A stretch of DNA of 64,000 nt, taken from the NCBI RefSeq assembly GCF_001184025.1, contig NZ_BBYG01000020.1:1-64000 (forward strand). The letters run 5' to 3'. Shown here one piece after another: positions 7,948-15,647 of the stretch. Source of the stretch: Streptomyces maremycinicus. Its GTDB lineage: Bacteria; Actinomycetota; Actinomycetes; Streptomycetales; Streptomycetaceae. Every line of letters begins with the position of its first letter. The stretch's first letter is position 1. The translations under genes and the position numbers were made by a program. A model generated the notes under the pieces. It did no database searches. It saw nothing but the letters and a program-made list of their open reading frames with translations, and was not told the DNA's origin.

Positions 7948-9690
7948 TCAGGCGTCGACCGTCTCCCCCGGCAGGGCCAGGTCCAGGTCGACCGGACGCT
8001 CGTCGCCCGCGTGGGTCGCGGAGCTCGCCAGCGGACCGTGGCCGGTGGCCTTGGCGGCGAGGACGTAGGCGCCCTGGGCGGGGACGGCGAGGGCGTAGCT
8101 CCCGTCCTCCTCCGACAGGGTCGCGCCGGCCTGGCGGCCGCGGCGGTCGATGAGCGTGACCTTGGCGCGGGCGACCGGGGCGCCGTCGGCGTCCAGGACC
8201 CGGCCGCGGAAGCCGTTCAGGACGTCCTCGGCGTGCTTCAGGTTGGCTTCCTCCTCGCTGCTGGCGCGCAGCTGCGGCACGGCCGACGGGCGCTGCTGCC
8301 GGGGCAGGAAGAGGGCGAGGAGCAGGCCGATGGCGACCGCGCCGGTGGCGATCAGGAAGGAGACGCGGAAGCCGTGCATGGTCGGTACGGCGACGCCGCC
8401 GACGTCGTTCGCGGTGTTGGCCAGCACCATGCCGATGACGGCGCTGGACACCGAGGTGCCGATGGACCGCATCAGGGTGTTGAGACCGTTGGCGGCGCCG
8501 GTCTCCGAGGCCGGGACCGCGCCGACGATCAGCGCGGGCAGGGAGGAGTAGGCCAGGCCGATACCGGCACCGAGGACGACGGCGATGACGAGGCTCTGCC
8601 AGGCGGCGCTCATCAGGCCGAGGCCGGCGCCGTAGCCGATCGCGATGATCAGCATGCCGAGGATCAGGGTGAACTTGGGGCCGTACTTGGCGGACAGCCT
8701 CGCGTAGACGGGCGCGGTGAACATCATCGTCAGGCCGAGCGGCGCGACGAGCAGACCGGCGACGACCATCGACTGGCCGAGACCGTAGCCGGTCGCCTTC
8801 GGCAGCTGGAGCAGCTGCGGCAGGACCAGGGAGACGACGTAGAACGAGACGCCGACCATGATCGAGGCGAGGTTGGTGAAGAGGACGGCGGGTCGGGCCG
8901 TGGTGCGCAGGTCGACGAGCGGGGCCTTCAGCCGCAGCTCCATCACACCCCACAGGACGAGGACGACGGCCGCGGCGGCGAAGAGGCCGAGGGTGGTGCC
9001 GGAGGCCCAGCCCCAGTCGCTGCCCTTGGTGATCGGCAGCAGGAAGAGGACCAGACCGGTGGAGAGGCCGATCGCGCCCACGACGTCGAAGCTGCCCTCG
9101 GCGCGCGCCGGGGACTCGGGGACGACGAGGAGGGTGAGGGCGATGGCGAGGGCGCCGAGGGCGGCCGCGCCGTAGAACAGGGCGTGCCAGTCGGCGTGCT
9201 GGGCGATCAGGGCCGCGAGCGGCAGGGCGAGGCCACCGCCGACGCCGATCGAGGAGCTCATGAGGGCCATCGCCGAGCCGAGCTTCTCGCGCGGCAGCAT
9301 GTCCCGCATCAGGCCGATGCCGAGCGGGATGGCGCCCATCGCGAAGCCCTGGAGGGCGCGGCCGGTGATCATCGTGATCAGGTCGCTGGTGAGGGCGCTG
9401 ACCAGCGCTCCGACGACCATCACCGCGAGGCTGGCTATCAGCATGCGGCGCTTGCCGTACAGGTCACCGAGGCGGCCCATGATCGGGGTGGCCACGGCGC
9501 CCGACAGCAGCGTCGACGTCAGGACCCAGGTGGCGTTGCTGGGCGCGGTGCCCAGCAGCTGGGGCAGGTCCTTGATGACCGGGACGAGCAGGGTCTGCAT
9601 CACCGCGACCACGATGCCCGCGAAGGCGAGCACCGGGACGACGGCTCCGCTCGCTTCGCGGGATGGCCTGTCGGTCGTCGTGTGCGTCAT
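7948..9690 (-). CDS. DHA2-type MFS exporter with C-terminal carboxypeptidase-regulatory-like domain
   Basis: 580 residues. About 14 membrane segments fill residues 20-475, with the MFS loop GRLGDLYGKRR after helix 2, as in drug:H+ antiporters. A cytoplasmic linker is followed by an approximately 80-residue C-terminal domain beginning GFRGRVLDADGAPVARAKVTLID. This is the pattern of a carboxypeptidase regulatory-like (prealbumin-type) beta sandwich, unusual on a transporter. The TetR regulator lies 265 bp upstream on the same strand. Export of a toxic or secondary metabolite is inferred. Confidence 0.9.
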   Translation of the reverse strand: MTHTTTDRPSREASGAVVPVLAFAGIVVAVMQTLLVPVIKDLPQLLGTAPSNATWVLTSTLLSGAVATPIMGRLGDLYGKRRMLIASLAVMVVGALVSALTSDLITMITGRALQGFAMGAIPLGIGLMRDMLPREKLGSAMALMSSSIGVGGGLALPLAALIAQHADWHALFYGAAALGALAIALTLLVVPESPARAEGSFDVVGAIGLSTGLVLFLLPITKGSDWGWASGTTLGLFAAAAVVLVLWGVMELRLKAPLVDLRTTARPAVLFTNLASIMVGVSFYVVSLVLPQLLQLPKATGYGLGQSMVVAGLLVAPLGLTMMFTAPVYARLSAKYGPKFTLILGMLIIAIGYGAGLGLMSAAWQSLVIAVVLGAGIGLAYSSLPALIVGAVPASETGAANGLNTLMRSIGTSVSSAVIGMVLANTANDVGGVAVPTMHGFRVSFLIATGAVAIGLLLALFLPRQQRPSAVPQLRASSEEEANLKHAEDVLNGFRGRVLDADGAPVARAKVTLIDRRGRQAGATLSEEDGSYALAVPAQGAYVLAAKATGHGPLASSATHAGDERPVDLDLALPGETVDA

Positions 9691-9955
9691 GAGGTGGGGC
9701 CTCCGGGGCGGGTCGTTCGTGGGTTACATGGGAGCTGAACCTGTATGCATGGGCAACTATTCCGATGCTTTGGCGTACTAACGTTTTCTTTAGCTTCTCT
9801 TGAAGGAACGGCCGGAAGACGGCCGCGCACGGGCGGCCGCAAGGGGGCGGCGCCCGGGCACACGGGGGCCGGAAGGGGGCGGCGCCCGGACGGCCGGAGG
9901 ACGGCGGCGATCGGACGGCCGGAAGGGGGCGGGCGATCGGTCGCGGTCGCGGCGG
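9691..9955. other. Intergenic region between exporter and TetR gene
   Basis: Near the exporter (9725-9800) the sequence is comparatively AT-rich and probably holds its promoter. From about 9800 to 9950 it is a GC-rich run of imperfect repeats of ggccggaagggggcgg. No defined operator was recognised. Confidence 0.45.
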
Positions 9956-10636
9956 TCAGCGGGCGGGGGTCTGGAGGATGCCGCTGAGCAGCACGTCCAG
10001 GCCCCAGGTGTCGCGGTCACCGGCCGAGAAGAGGGCCGACCGCAGCGCGGTGATCATCGGATAGCGCTCCGCGGGCAGGGCGGCGTAATGGCGATCGGCG
10101 TCCGCCACGACGGTCTCCTCCTTGCCCCCCTTGGTGAGGTGGGCACTCTGCTCGGCGGCGGCCGCGGCGCTGTGGAGATGCAGCAGGTCGACGGCCCAGG
10201 CGGCGGTGATGTCGTCCAGTCCCGCCTGCTTGAGCAGCGCGAGCATGCGGTCGAGGACGAGCAGGGCGTTGGCGCCGGTGGGGATCGCGCCGAGGGCGAC
10301 GGCGGCCAGCCCCTCATGGCGGCTCATGGCCTCGACACTCGCCGCGACCAGGGCGTGCAGCTGCTCCCGCCAGGAGCCCTCCGCGGTGAGCGGGACCCGG
10401 GCGAGCGCCTCGTCCAGCATCGCGGCCATCAGGTCGTCGCGGTTGGCGACGTAGACGTAGAGCGAGGCCGGACCCGTGTCGAGCTCCTTGGCGACCCGGC
10501 GCATGGTCAGCGCGTCCAGCCCGTCACGGTCGAGGATGGCCAGCCCGGCCCGCACGATCGCCTCACGGCTGAGGGGGGCCTTGGCGGGCCGCGCGCGGCG
10601 GCTGATCGGCTCGGGGGTCGCGGGGGGCGGGGTCAC
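9956..10636 (-). CDS. TetR-family transcriptional regulator
   Basis: 226 residues from the GTG at 10636. The helix-turn-helix is AIVRAGLAILDRDGLDALTM followed by RRVAKELDTGPASLYVYVANRDDL; a TetR_C-type ligand domain follows (WREQLHALVAASVEAMSRH onward). A longer frame from 10720 would run through repeated operator-like sequences, so the inner start is preferred even though its SD is weak. The divergent NmrA-like gene has seven operator copies in its promoter, and this regulator is the obvious ligand for them. It may also act on the downstream exporter. Inducer unknown. Confidence 0.85.
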   Translation of the reverse strand: MTPPPATPEPISRRARPAKAPLSREAIVRAGLAILDRDGLDALTMRRVAKELDTGPASLYVYVANRDDLMAAMLDEALARVPLTAEGSWREQLHALVAASVEAMSRHEGLAAVALGAIPTGANALLVLDRMLALLKQAGLDDITAAWAVDLLHLHSAAAAAEQSAHLTKGGKEETVVADADRHYAALPAERYPMITALRSALFSAGDRDTWGLDVLLSGILQTPAR

Positions 10637-10655
10637 GGGGAGAGGGTATCCGGCA

Positions 10656-10788
10656 CGAACGCCGGTCGCCACGAACGGCGACCGTGACGAACGTCGGCCG
10701 TGACGAACGTTGTTTGACACGAACGGCGTTCGCTCCCTAGTCTCGGCGCATCAACTGAACGAACATCGTTCGCCACGAACGTTGTTCG
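10656..10788. promoter_or_regulatory. Array of seven 13-bp palindromic operators with 16-bp period
   Basis: Copies of CGAACGnyGttCG-type sites start at 10656, 10672, 10688, 10704, 10720, then 10760 and 10776. The first five are exactly 16 bp apart, as are the last two, and the gap between the groups is 40 bp. The best palindromes are CGAACGGCGTTCG (10720), CGAACATCGTTCG (10760) and CGAACGTTGTTCG (10776); the TetR-proximal copies are degenerate in the right half. The array overlaps the promoter for the NmrA-like gene. Repression by the adjacent TetR protein is inferred. Confidence 0.8.
10714..10743 (+). promoter_or_regulatory. Sigma-HrdB-type promoter for the NmrA-like gene
   Basis: TTGACA (10714-10719), an 18-bp spacer, then TAGTCT (10738-10743). 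The best operator copy (10720-10732) fills the spacer, a classic repression geometry. It implies a leader of about 340 nt before the ATG at 11094. Confidence 0.65.
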
Positions 10789-10929
10789 CAATCAGACACT
10801 CAACGATCCGCCGTGATCCGCCGATACCTCGCGACCCGTCGGCACCGCGCAACCGGTCGACATTTCGTGACGGGCCGGCGCCTCACGACCGGCCGGCCCC
10901 TCATGACCCCGGCGCCTGGTGGCCCGCCC

Positions 10930-10993
10930 GCACCTCGCGATCCATCAGCACCTCGCGATCCATCAGCACCTGGCGATCCGTCGGCACCTCGCA
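10930..10993. repeat. 18-bp tandem repeat in the leader of the NmrA-like gene
   Basis: About three and a half copies of gcacctcgcgatccatca, with more degenerate relatives back to about 10810. The tract is inside the untranslated leader and could be translated only in an upstream extension that lacks a ribosome site. Confidence 0.7.
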
Positions 10994-11093
10994 CCCGCGG
11001 GCACCCCAGGATCGATCGACGGCTCACCCGTTCGCGCGTCCGCCCGTCCGCCAACCACCCCGTCCACCCCCCTCACCCACAGAAGGACCCGTC

Positions 11094-11942
11094 ATGATCC
11101 TCATCACCGGAGGCCGCGGCGCGGTAGCCACCCGGCTGCTCGCCCTCCTGCACGCCGACGGCATCCCCGTGCGGGTCGGCTCCGCCGCCCCCGCCGACCT
11201 CACCCCGCCGCCCGGTGTCGAGGCGGTCGCCCTCGATCTCACCGACCCGGCGACCTTCCCCGCCGCCCTGAACGGCGTCACCTCCGTCTTCCTCTACGCG
11301 AGGCCCGACCGCATCACCGAGTTCGTCGAGCACGCCCACCGGGCCGGCGTCACCCATGTCGTGGTGCTGTCCAGCTCCAGCGTCCTCGGCGCACCCGGAT
11401 CCGAGCCGAAGGACGACCTCCTGGCCGGCTCCCATCTGGCCGTGGAGCGGGCGCTGCTCGACTCCCCGATCACCACCACCCTGCTGCGACCCGGCTCCTT
11501 CGCCTCCAACGCCGCCTCCTGGGCCTGGTCCGTGCGGGCCGGGCTGCCGGTCGGCCTGCCCTTCCCCGGCGCCCACACCGACCCCCTGCACGAGAGGGAC
11601 CTGGCCGAGGCCGCGCACGCCGTCCTCACCGACCCCCGGCACCGCGGTGGGCGGTTCACCCTCACCGGACCCGAGTCGCTGACGTTCGCCGAGCAGATCG
11701 ACCGGCTCTCCGCCGTCACCGGCCGTGCCATCGCGGTCGAGCACGTCACGCCCGAGGCGTGGCGGAAGCAGACCGACGGACACATCCCCGCCGCCTACGC
11801 CGACGCGCTCCTCGCCTGGTGGGAGTCCACCGACGGCAGGCCCGTCGCCCTCACCCGCACCGTCGAGGAACTCACCGGCCACCCCGCCCGCCCCTTCACG
11901 GTCTGGGCCGCCGACCACATCGCCGACTTCACCGCCCCCTGA
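11094..11942 (+). CDS. NmrA-like NAD(P)-binding protein (atypical SDR)
   Basis: 282 residues. The N-terminal MILITGGRGAVATRLLALL is the GxxGxxG cofactor loop of atypical SDRs (residues 1-19). The usual Tyr-x3-Lys pair is absent. Later segments (VTHVVVLSSSSVLG, TTLLRPGSFASNAASW) are characteristic of NmrA/quinone-reductase-like proteins. The start is set by GAAGGA eight bases before the ATG. Expression is probably controlled by the divergent TetR through the upstream operator array. Redox sensing or quinone/aldehyde detoxification are family-level possibilities. Confidence 0.85.
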   Translation: MILITGGRGAVATRLLALLHADGIPVRVGSAAPADLTPPPGVEAVALDLTDPATFPAALNGVTSVFLYARPDRITEFVEHAHRAGVTHVVVLSSSSVLGAPGSEPKDDLLAGSHLAVERALLDSPITTTLLRPGSFASNAASWAWSVRAGLPVGLPFPGAHTDPLHERDLAEAAHAVLTDPRHRGGRFTLTGPESLTFAEQIDRLSAVTGRAIAVEHVTPEAWRKQTDGHIPAAYADALLAWWESTDGRPVALTRTVEELTGHPARPFTVWAADHIADFTAP

Positions 11943-12062
11943 GCCGGCGGCGGCCGGCACCGTCCGTCGTCCGCCGCCGTCCCCAGTCCCCAGTCCGCCG
12001 TCCGCCGTCCGCCGTCCGTGGCACGTCATCCGGCATCTGTCATCCGTCCGGACGCCGTCGCA

Positions 12063-12092
12063 CTGAGACCCCGCCGGGGTGGCCGTTAGGGT
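12063..12092 (+). promoter_or_regulatory. Promoter giving a leaderless amidase mRNA
   Basis: CTGAGA (12063-12068), 18-bp spacer, TAGGGT (12087-12092). The -10 ends seven bases before the GTG at 12100, the spacing seen for leaderless Streptomyces transcripts. This favours GTG 12100 over the GTG at 12079. Confidence 0.45.
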
Positions 12093-12099
12093 GGCAGGC

Positions 12100-13098
12100 G
12101 TGTCGTACGCAGGCTCGAACCCCGGTCCCTCCGACCCCTCCGACCCCTTCGGCCCCTCACGGCCGCGCCGCTCACCGCTGCGCCGCCCGCTGACCGTGGC
12201 GCTCGCCGCGCTCGTGCCCGGAGCGCTGCTGGGCTGGCTGGCGTACGGGGCATGGGGCGGGACAGGAAGCGGCGGGACGGACGGCCCCCGCGCGGGGGCC
12301 GTGCCGAGCGTCCTCGGCTCCGCCACGACCGGCGAGGGCGGCACGGGTGGTGACGGGAAGACGGGTGCGGGCACGGGTGCCGGCACGGGCACTGCGTCCG
12401 CCCCGGCCGCCGGTCCCGGCGGGGCCTCCCTCCGGGGCAAGGTCGTCGTCATCGACCCCGGGCACAACCCCACCAACTACCTGCACACCGCCGACATCAA
12501 CAGCAAGGTGGACGTCGGCACCCACCGCAAGGAGTGCGACACGACGGGGACGTCCACGAACTCCGGGTACAGCGAAGCGCAGTTCACGCTGGACGTGGCC
12601 CACCGGCTGCGCGCGATCCTCCAGCGGCAGGGCGCGACGGTGAAGCTGACGCAGGACGCGGACCGGCCGTTCGGCCCGTGCGTCGACGAGCGCGCCCGGA
12701 TCGGGAACGCGGCGCGGGCCGACGCGGTCGTCTCGATCCACGCCGACGGCGCCGGGGCCGGGCAGCGCGGCTTCCACGTGATCCTGCCGGGCGCGGTGCA
12801 CGCGGGCGCCGCCGACACCCGTGCGATCGTCGGCCCGTCGAAGGACCTCGGGAAGCTGATCGCGGGCGACTTCACCCGGGCGACGGGTACTTCACCGTCC
12901 AACTACGTCGGCGACGGCACCGGTCTCGTCACGCGTGAGGACCTGGGCGGTCTCAATCTGTCAACGGTTCCCAAGGTGTTCATCGAGTGCGGCAACATGC
13001 GCGATACCAAGGACGCGGCGCTGCTGACCAGTGGCGCCTGGCGGCAGAAGGCGGCGCAGGGGATCTCTGAGGGAATCGTGAGTTTCCTGCGCGGGTAG
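12100..13098 (+). CDS. N-acetylmuramoyl-L-alanine amidase (Amidase_3)
   Basis: 332 residues from GTG 12100. A cytoplasmic Pro/Ser-rich start and one membrane segment (about 28-52) are followed by a Gly/Thr-rich linker and the zinc amidase domain from KVVVIDPGHNP onward. The zinc ligands are the His of DPGHN, the Glu of SGYSEAQ and the His of VSIHADG; the catalytic Glu is in FIECGNM near the end. It cleaves the muramoyl-alanine bond of peptidoglycan outside the membrane. The protein is probably anchored by the signal/anchor helix. It stands alone on the plus strand. Confidence 0.92.
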   Translation: MSYAGSNPGPSDPSDPFGPSRPRRSPLRRPLTVALAALVPGALLGWLAYGAWGGTGSGGTDGPRAGAVPSVLGSATTGEGGTGGDGKTGAGTGAGTGTASAPAAGPGGASLRGKVVVIDPGHNPTNYLHTADINSKVDVGTHRKECDTTGTSTNSGYSEAQFTLDVAHRLRAILQRQGATVKLTQDADRPFGPCVDERARIGNAARADAVVSIHADGAGAGQRGFHVILPGAVHAGAADTRAIVGPSKDLGKLIAGDFTRATGTSPSNYVGDGTGLVTREDLGGLNLSTVPKVFIECGNMRDTKDAALLTSGAWRQKAAQGISEGIVSFLRG

Positions 13099-13276
13099 TG
13101 ATCAGGGCGCTCATCCCTGCGGACAGCGCGATCGTGGTGACGATAGTGTCATCCCTACGATGAGGGGCCACCCCCGCGCTTCACACAGGGGCCTGACGGC
13201 GACATGGTGACAGCGACGCCTCTACCGACATGTGTACGCGTGTACCGATGACGAGACGACTGACGAAGGACCTGAA

Positions 13277-14083
13277 GTGAATATCCGCTCCCTCACTCGA
13301 GGCGACGGCGTGGTGATCGGAGCAGCGGTATTGCTGTTCATCGCGTCGTTCCTGGACACGTTCGACGGCTCCGGCAGTGACGTCCCGAACGCCTGGGACA
13401 ACCTCGGCCTCGTAATGAGCATGTATCTCGGCGGAATCATCGGTGCCGCCCTGATCGTCGTCGCCCGCGCGCTCCCGCAGCCGCGCAAGGTGGCCGGCAT
13501 CGACCTGGGGCAGTTCGGTGTCGCTCTGACGGTCTTCGCCGCGTGGACGGCGTTCTGGACGATCATCGACCCGCTCGGCGCGTTCAGCGACACCTTCGGC
13601 AGCGCGGACGTGGACACCGGCTCCGGTCTCATCCTGGGCCTGATCGCCGCGCTGCTGCTGGCCGGCGGCGCGATCGCCACCCCGCTGGTGCCCGCCCTCC
13701 AGGCCGCCCTCGTTCCGGCTCCCCGGCCGGCGGCCCCGCAGCCCTACGGCGCCCAGCCGCCCGCGGGTTACGGCTACCCGGGCGCGCCGCAGCCGTCGGC
13801 CTTCGGCGGTGCGCCGCAGCAGGGTCAGCCGGGTCAGGCGCCGTTCGGCGGTGGCCAGCCGGGTCCGGCGCAGCCGTCGGGCGGGGACTTCTCCCCGTTC
13901 TGGTTCGCCGTGCCGGTGCCGCGTCCGCTGTACGCGGAGGACGGCGCGCCCACGCCGATCGCCGAACTGGCGCCGGGCACCTGGTACCTGGCGGTCGAGC
14001 AGGGCGCCCAGGGCCTGGTCGCCCAGACCCAGGACGGCCGCCGCGGTGTCCTGCGGGACTCCTCCGGCATCCAGCGCGGCTGA
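13277..14083 (+). CDS. Four-helix membrane protein with Pro/Gln/Gly-rich tail
   Basis: 268 residues; no function recognised, but the type is common in Streptomyces. Four hydrophobic helices cover roughly residues 10-150. A Pro/Gly/Gln-rich low-complexity linker (about 155-205) leads to a soluble C-terminal segment containing PGTWYLAVEQGAQGLVAQTQDG. GTG 13277 is chosen because AAGGA precedes it at eight bases; the longer frame upstream lacks a ribosome site. The gene ends just before a strong terminator. Confidence 0.8.
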   Translation: MNIRSLTRGDGVVIGAAVLLFIASFLDTFDGSGSDVPNAWDNLGLVMSMYLGGIIGAALIVVARALPQPRKVAGIDLGQFGVALTVFAAWTAFWTIIDPLGAFSDTFGSADVDTGSGLILGLIAALLLAGGAIATPLVPALQAALVPAPRPAAPQPYGAQPPAGYGYPGAPQPSAFGGAPQQGQPGQAPFGGGQPGPAQPSGGDFSPFWFAVPVPRPLYAEDGAPTPIAELAPGTWYLAVEQGAQGLVAQTQDGRRGVLRDSSGIQRG

Positions 14084-14107
14084 GCCTTCGCCCGCGCGGC
14101 TTTCCGC

Positions 14108-14139
14108 ACGGCCCCTCGCCCTTCCGGGCGGGGGGCCGT
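14108..14139 (+). terminator. Strong intrinsic terminator
   Basis: A 14-bp stem with one G-U pair closes a TTCC tetraloop (arms 14108-14121 and 14126-14139), followed by TTGTCGT. It ends the 13277 transcript 51 bp before the LLM oxidoreductase gene. Confidence 0.8.
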
Positions 14140-14190
14140 TGTCGTACAGTCGCAGCCTTCCCTTGTCTGACACACCGTCAGGAGGCGGGC

Positions 14191-15201
14191 ATGCGGCTCG
14201 GTCTGGCGCTCGGCTACTGGGGCCGCGGCCCCTCCCCCGACCACGTGGAGCTGGCGCGCGAGGCGGAACGGCTCGGCTACGACTCCGTGTGGACGGCGGA
14301 GTCCTGGGGCTCGGACGCCTTCACCCCTCTCACCTGGATCGCCGCCCACACGTCGACGATCGAACTGGGCACGGCGGTCGCGCAGATGGCGGCCCGCTCC
14401 CCCACCACCACCGCGATGCACGCGCTGACCCTGGACCATCTCTCGGGCGGCCGGATGAACCTCGGGCTCGGCCTGTCGGGCCCCCAGGTGGTGGAGGGCT
14501 GGTACGGGCGGCCGTTCCCCGGCTCCCCGCTGACCGCGACCCGGGAGTACGTGGACGTCGTGCGTCAGGTGCTGCGCCGCCGGGCGCCGGTGGAACTGGA
14601 CGGCCGGTTCCACTCCCACCCCTACCGCGGCCCGGACGCGACCGGCCTCGGCCGGCCGCTCAGGTCCATCACCCACCCGCTGCGCGCCGAACTGCCGGTG
14701 CTGCTGGGCGCCGAGGGTCCGCGCAACGTCGCCCAGACGATCCGGATCGCCGACGGCTGGCTCCCGTTGTACTGGTCGCCGAACCGGCCGGACGCGTACG
14801 GCCCGGCGGTGGCGGAGCTGCCCGAGGGCTTCCGGGTCGCACCCCTCGCCCAGGTACGCGTCTGTGACGACGTCGGCGCGGGTCTGCTCCCCGTGAAGAC
14901 CATGCTCGGCTTCTACATCGGCGGCATGGGCCACGCCACCCGCAACTTCCACGCCGACCTGATGGCCCGCATGGGATTCGAGCGAGAGGCCCGGCACGTC
15001 CAGGAGCTCTTCCTCGCCGGGCGGCGCGAGGAGGCGGTGCTGGCCGTCCCGGACGCCTTCGCCGACGAGATCTCCCTGGTCGGCCCGCGCGAACGTGTCG
15101 CCGAGCGGCTGGAGGTCTGGCGCAAGGGGCCGGTGACGGACCTGCTGGTCGTCGCCCCGGACCGGACGACCCTGCGGGTGCTGGCGGAGCTCAACTCATA
15201 G
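14191..15201 (+). CDS. LLM-class F420-dependent oxidoreductase
   Basis: 336 residues of luciferase-like TIM-barrel sequence. Characteristic segments are LAREAERLGYDSVWTAESWG (about 26-45), IELGTAVAQMAARSPTTTAM (about 67-86) and LTLDHLSGGRMNLGLGLSGP. A near-perfect AGGAGG precedes the ATG. The family uses coenzyme F420 (less often FMN) to oxidise or reduce diverse small molecules. No partner gene reveals the substrate. Confidence 0.88.
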   Translation: MRLGLALGYWGRGPSPDHVELAREAERLGYDSVWTAESWGSDAFTPLTWIAAHTSTIELGTAVAQMAARSPTTTAMHALTLDHLSGGRMNLGLGLSGPQVVEGWYGRPFPGSPLTATREYVDVVRQVLRRRAPVELDGRFHSHPYRGPDATGLGRPLRSITHPLRAELPVLLGAEGPRNVAQTIRIADGWLPLYWSPNRPDAYGPAVAELPEGFRVAPLAQVRVCDDVGAGLLPVKTMLGFYIGGMGHATRNFHADLMARMGFEREARHVQELFLAGRREEAVLAVPDAFADEISLVGPRERVAERLEVWRKGPVTDLLVVAPDRTTLRVLAELNS

Positions 15202-15265
15202 CCAGGGGCGCACGGAGAGCGAACACTCCACGTTTCAACCGGGATTCCGGGGCCAGACGCAAGTC

Positions 15266-15556
15266 ATGTCTCGATATCGCAGTGGTTCCAACTCCGCCGG
15301 AACGGTCATAGCGGTGGTCGCGGACGTCATGGCCGTCATCCTCGGGCTGTGGATCCTCATGTACCTGCTGGACGCCAACCGGGGCAACGACCTGGTCCAG
15401 TTCGTGCATGACGCGGCCAACTGGCTGGCCGGCTGGTCACGTGACCTGTTCACGTTCGACGAGGCGTGGGCGCGGGTGGTGGCAGGGTACGGCCTCGCAG
15501 CGGTCGTCTACCTGTTCATCGGCCACGCGATCGCCAACCGCGTACACCGCCACTAG
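15266..15556 (+). CDS. Small two-helix membrane protein
   Basis: 96 residues. Helix 1 is at about 12-37 (VIAVVADVMAVILGLWILMYL), a loop with an amphipathic stretch (FVHDAANWLAGWSRDLF) follows, and helix 2 is at about 66-88. The tail is basic with His. It looks like a conserved actinobacterial small membrane protein of unknown role. The gene is convergent with the alpha-toroid gene; inverted repeats lie between. Confidence 0.75.
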   Translation: MSRYRSGSNSAGTVIAVVADVMAVILGLWILMYLLDANRGNDLVQFVHDAANWLAGWSRDLFTFDEAWARVVAGYGLAAVVYLFIGHAIANRVHRH

Positions 15557-15613
15557 CACGGATCCCGGGCCGGGTGCCGAGTCGGGCACCGGGCCAGGCG
15601 CCGGGTCGAGCGT

Positions 15614-15639
15614 CGGGGCGGGTCCTGGGATCCGCCCCG
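15614..15639. terminator. Bidirectional terminator candidate
   Basis: CGGGGCGG (15614-15621) pairs with CCGCCCCG (15632-15639) around a 10-base loop. A second smaller hairpin, GGTGCC/GGCACC, lies at 15573-15590. Both are between convergent genes. Confidence 0.55.
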
Positions 15640-15647
15640 GTCGCCGG

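Noticed and set aside
10637..10720. N-terminal extension of the TetR regulator from ATG 10720
   Set aside because: It would translate through the operator array and adds residues absent from TetR proteins.
10710..11093. N-terminal extension of the NmrA-like protein
   Set aside because: The stretch encodes Arg/Ser/Pro repeats, begins at the promoter -35 region, and a good ribosome site precedes ATG 11094.
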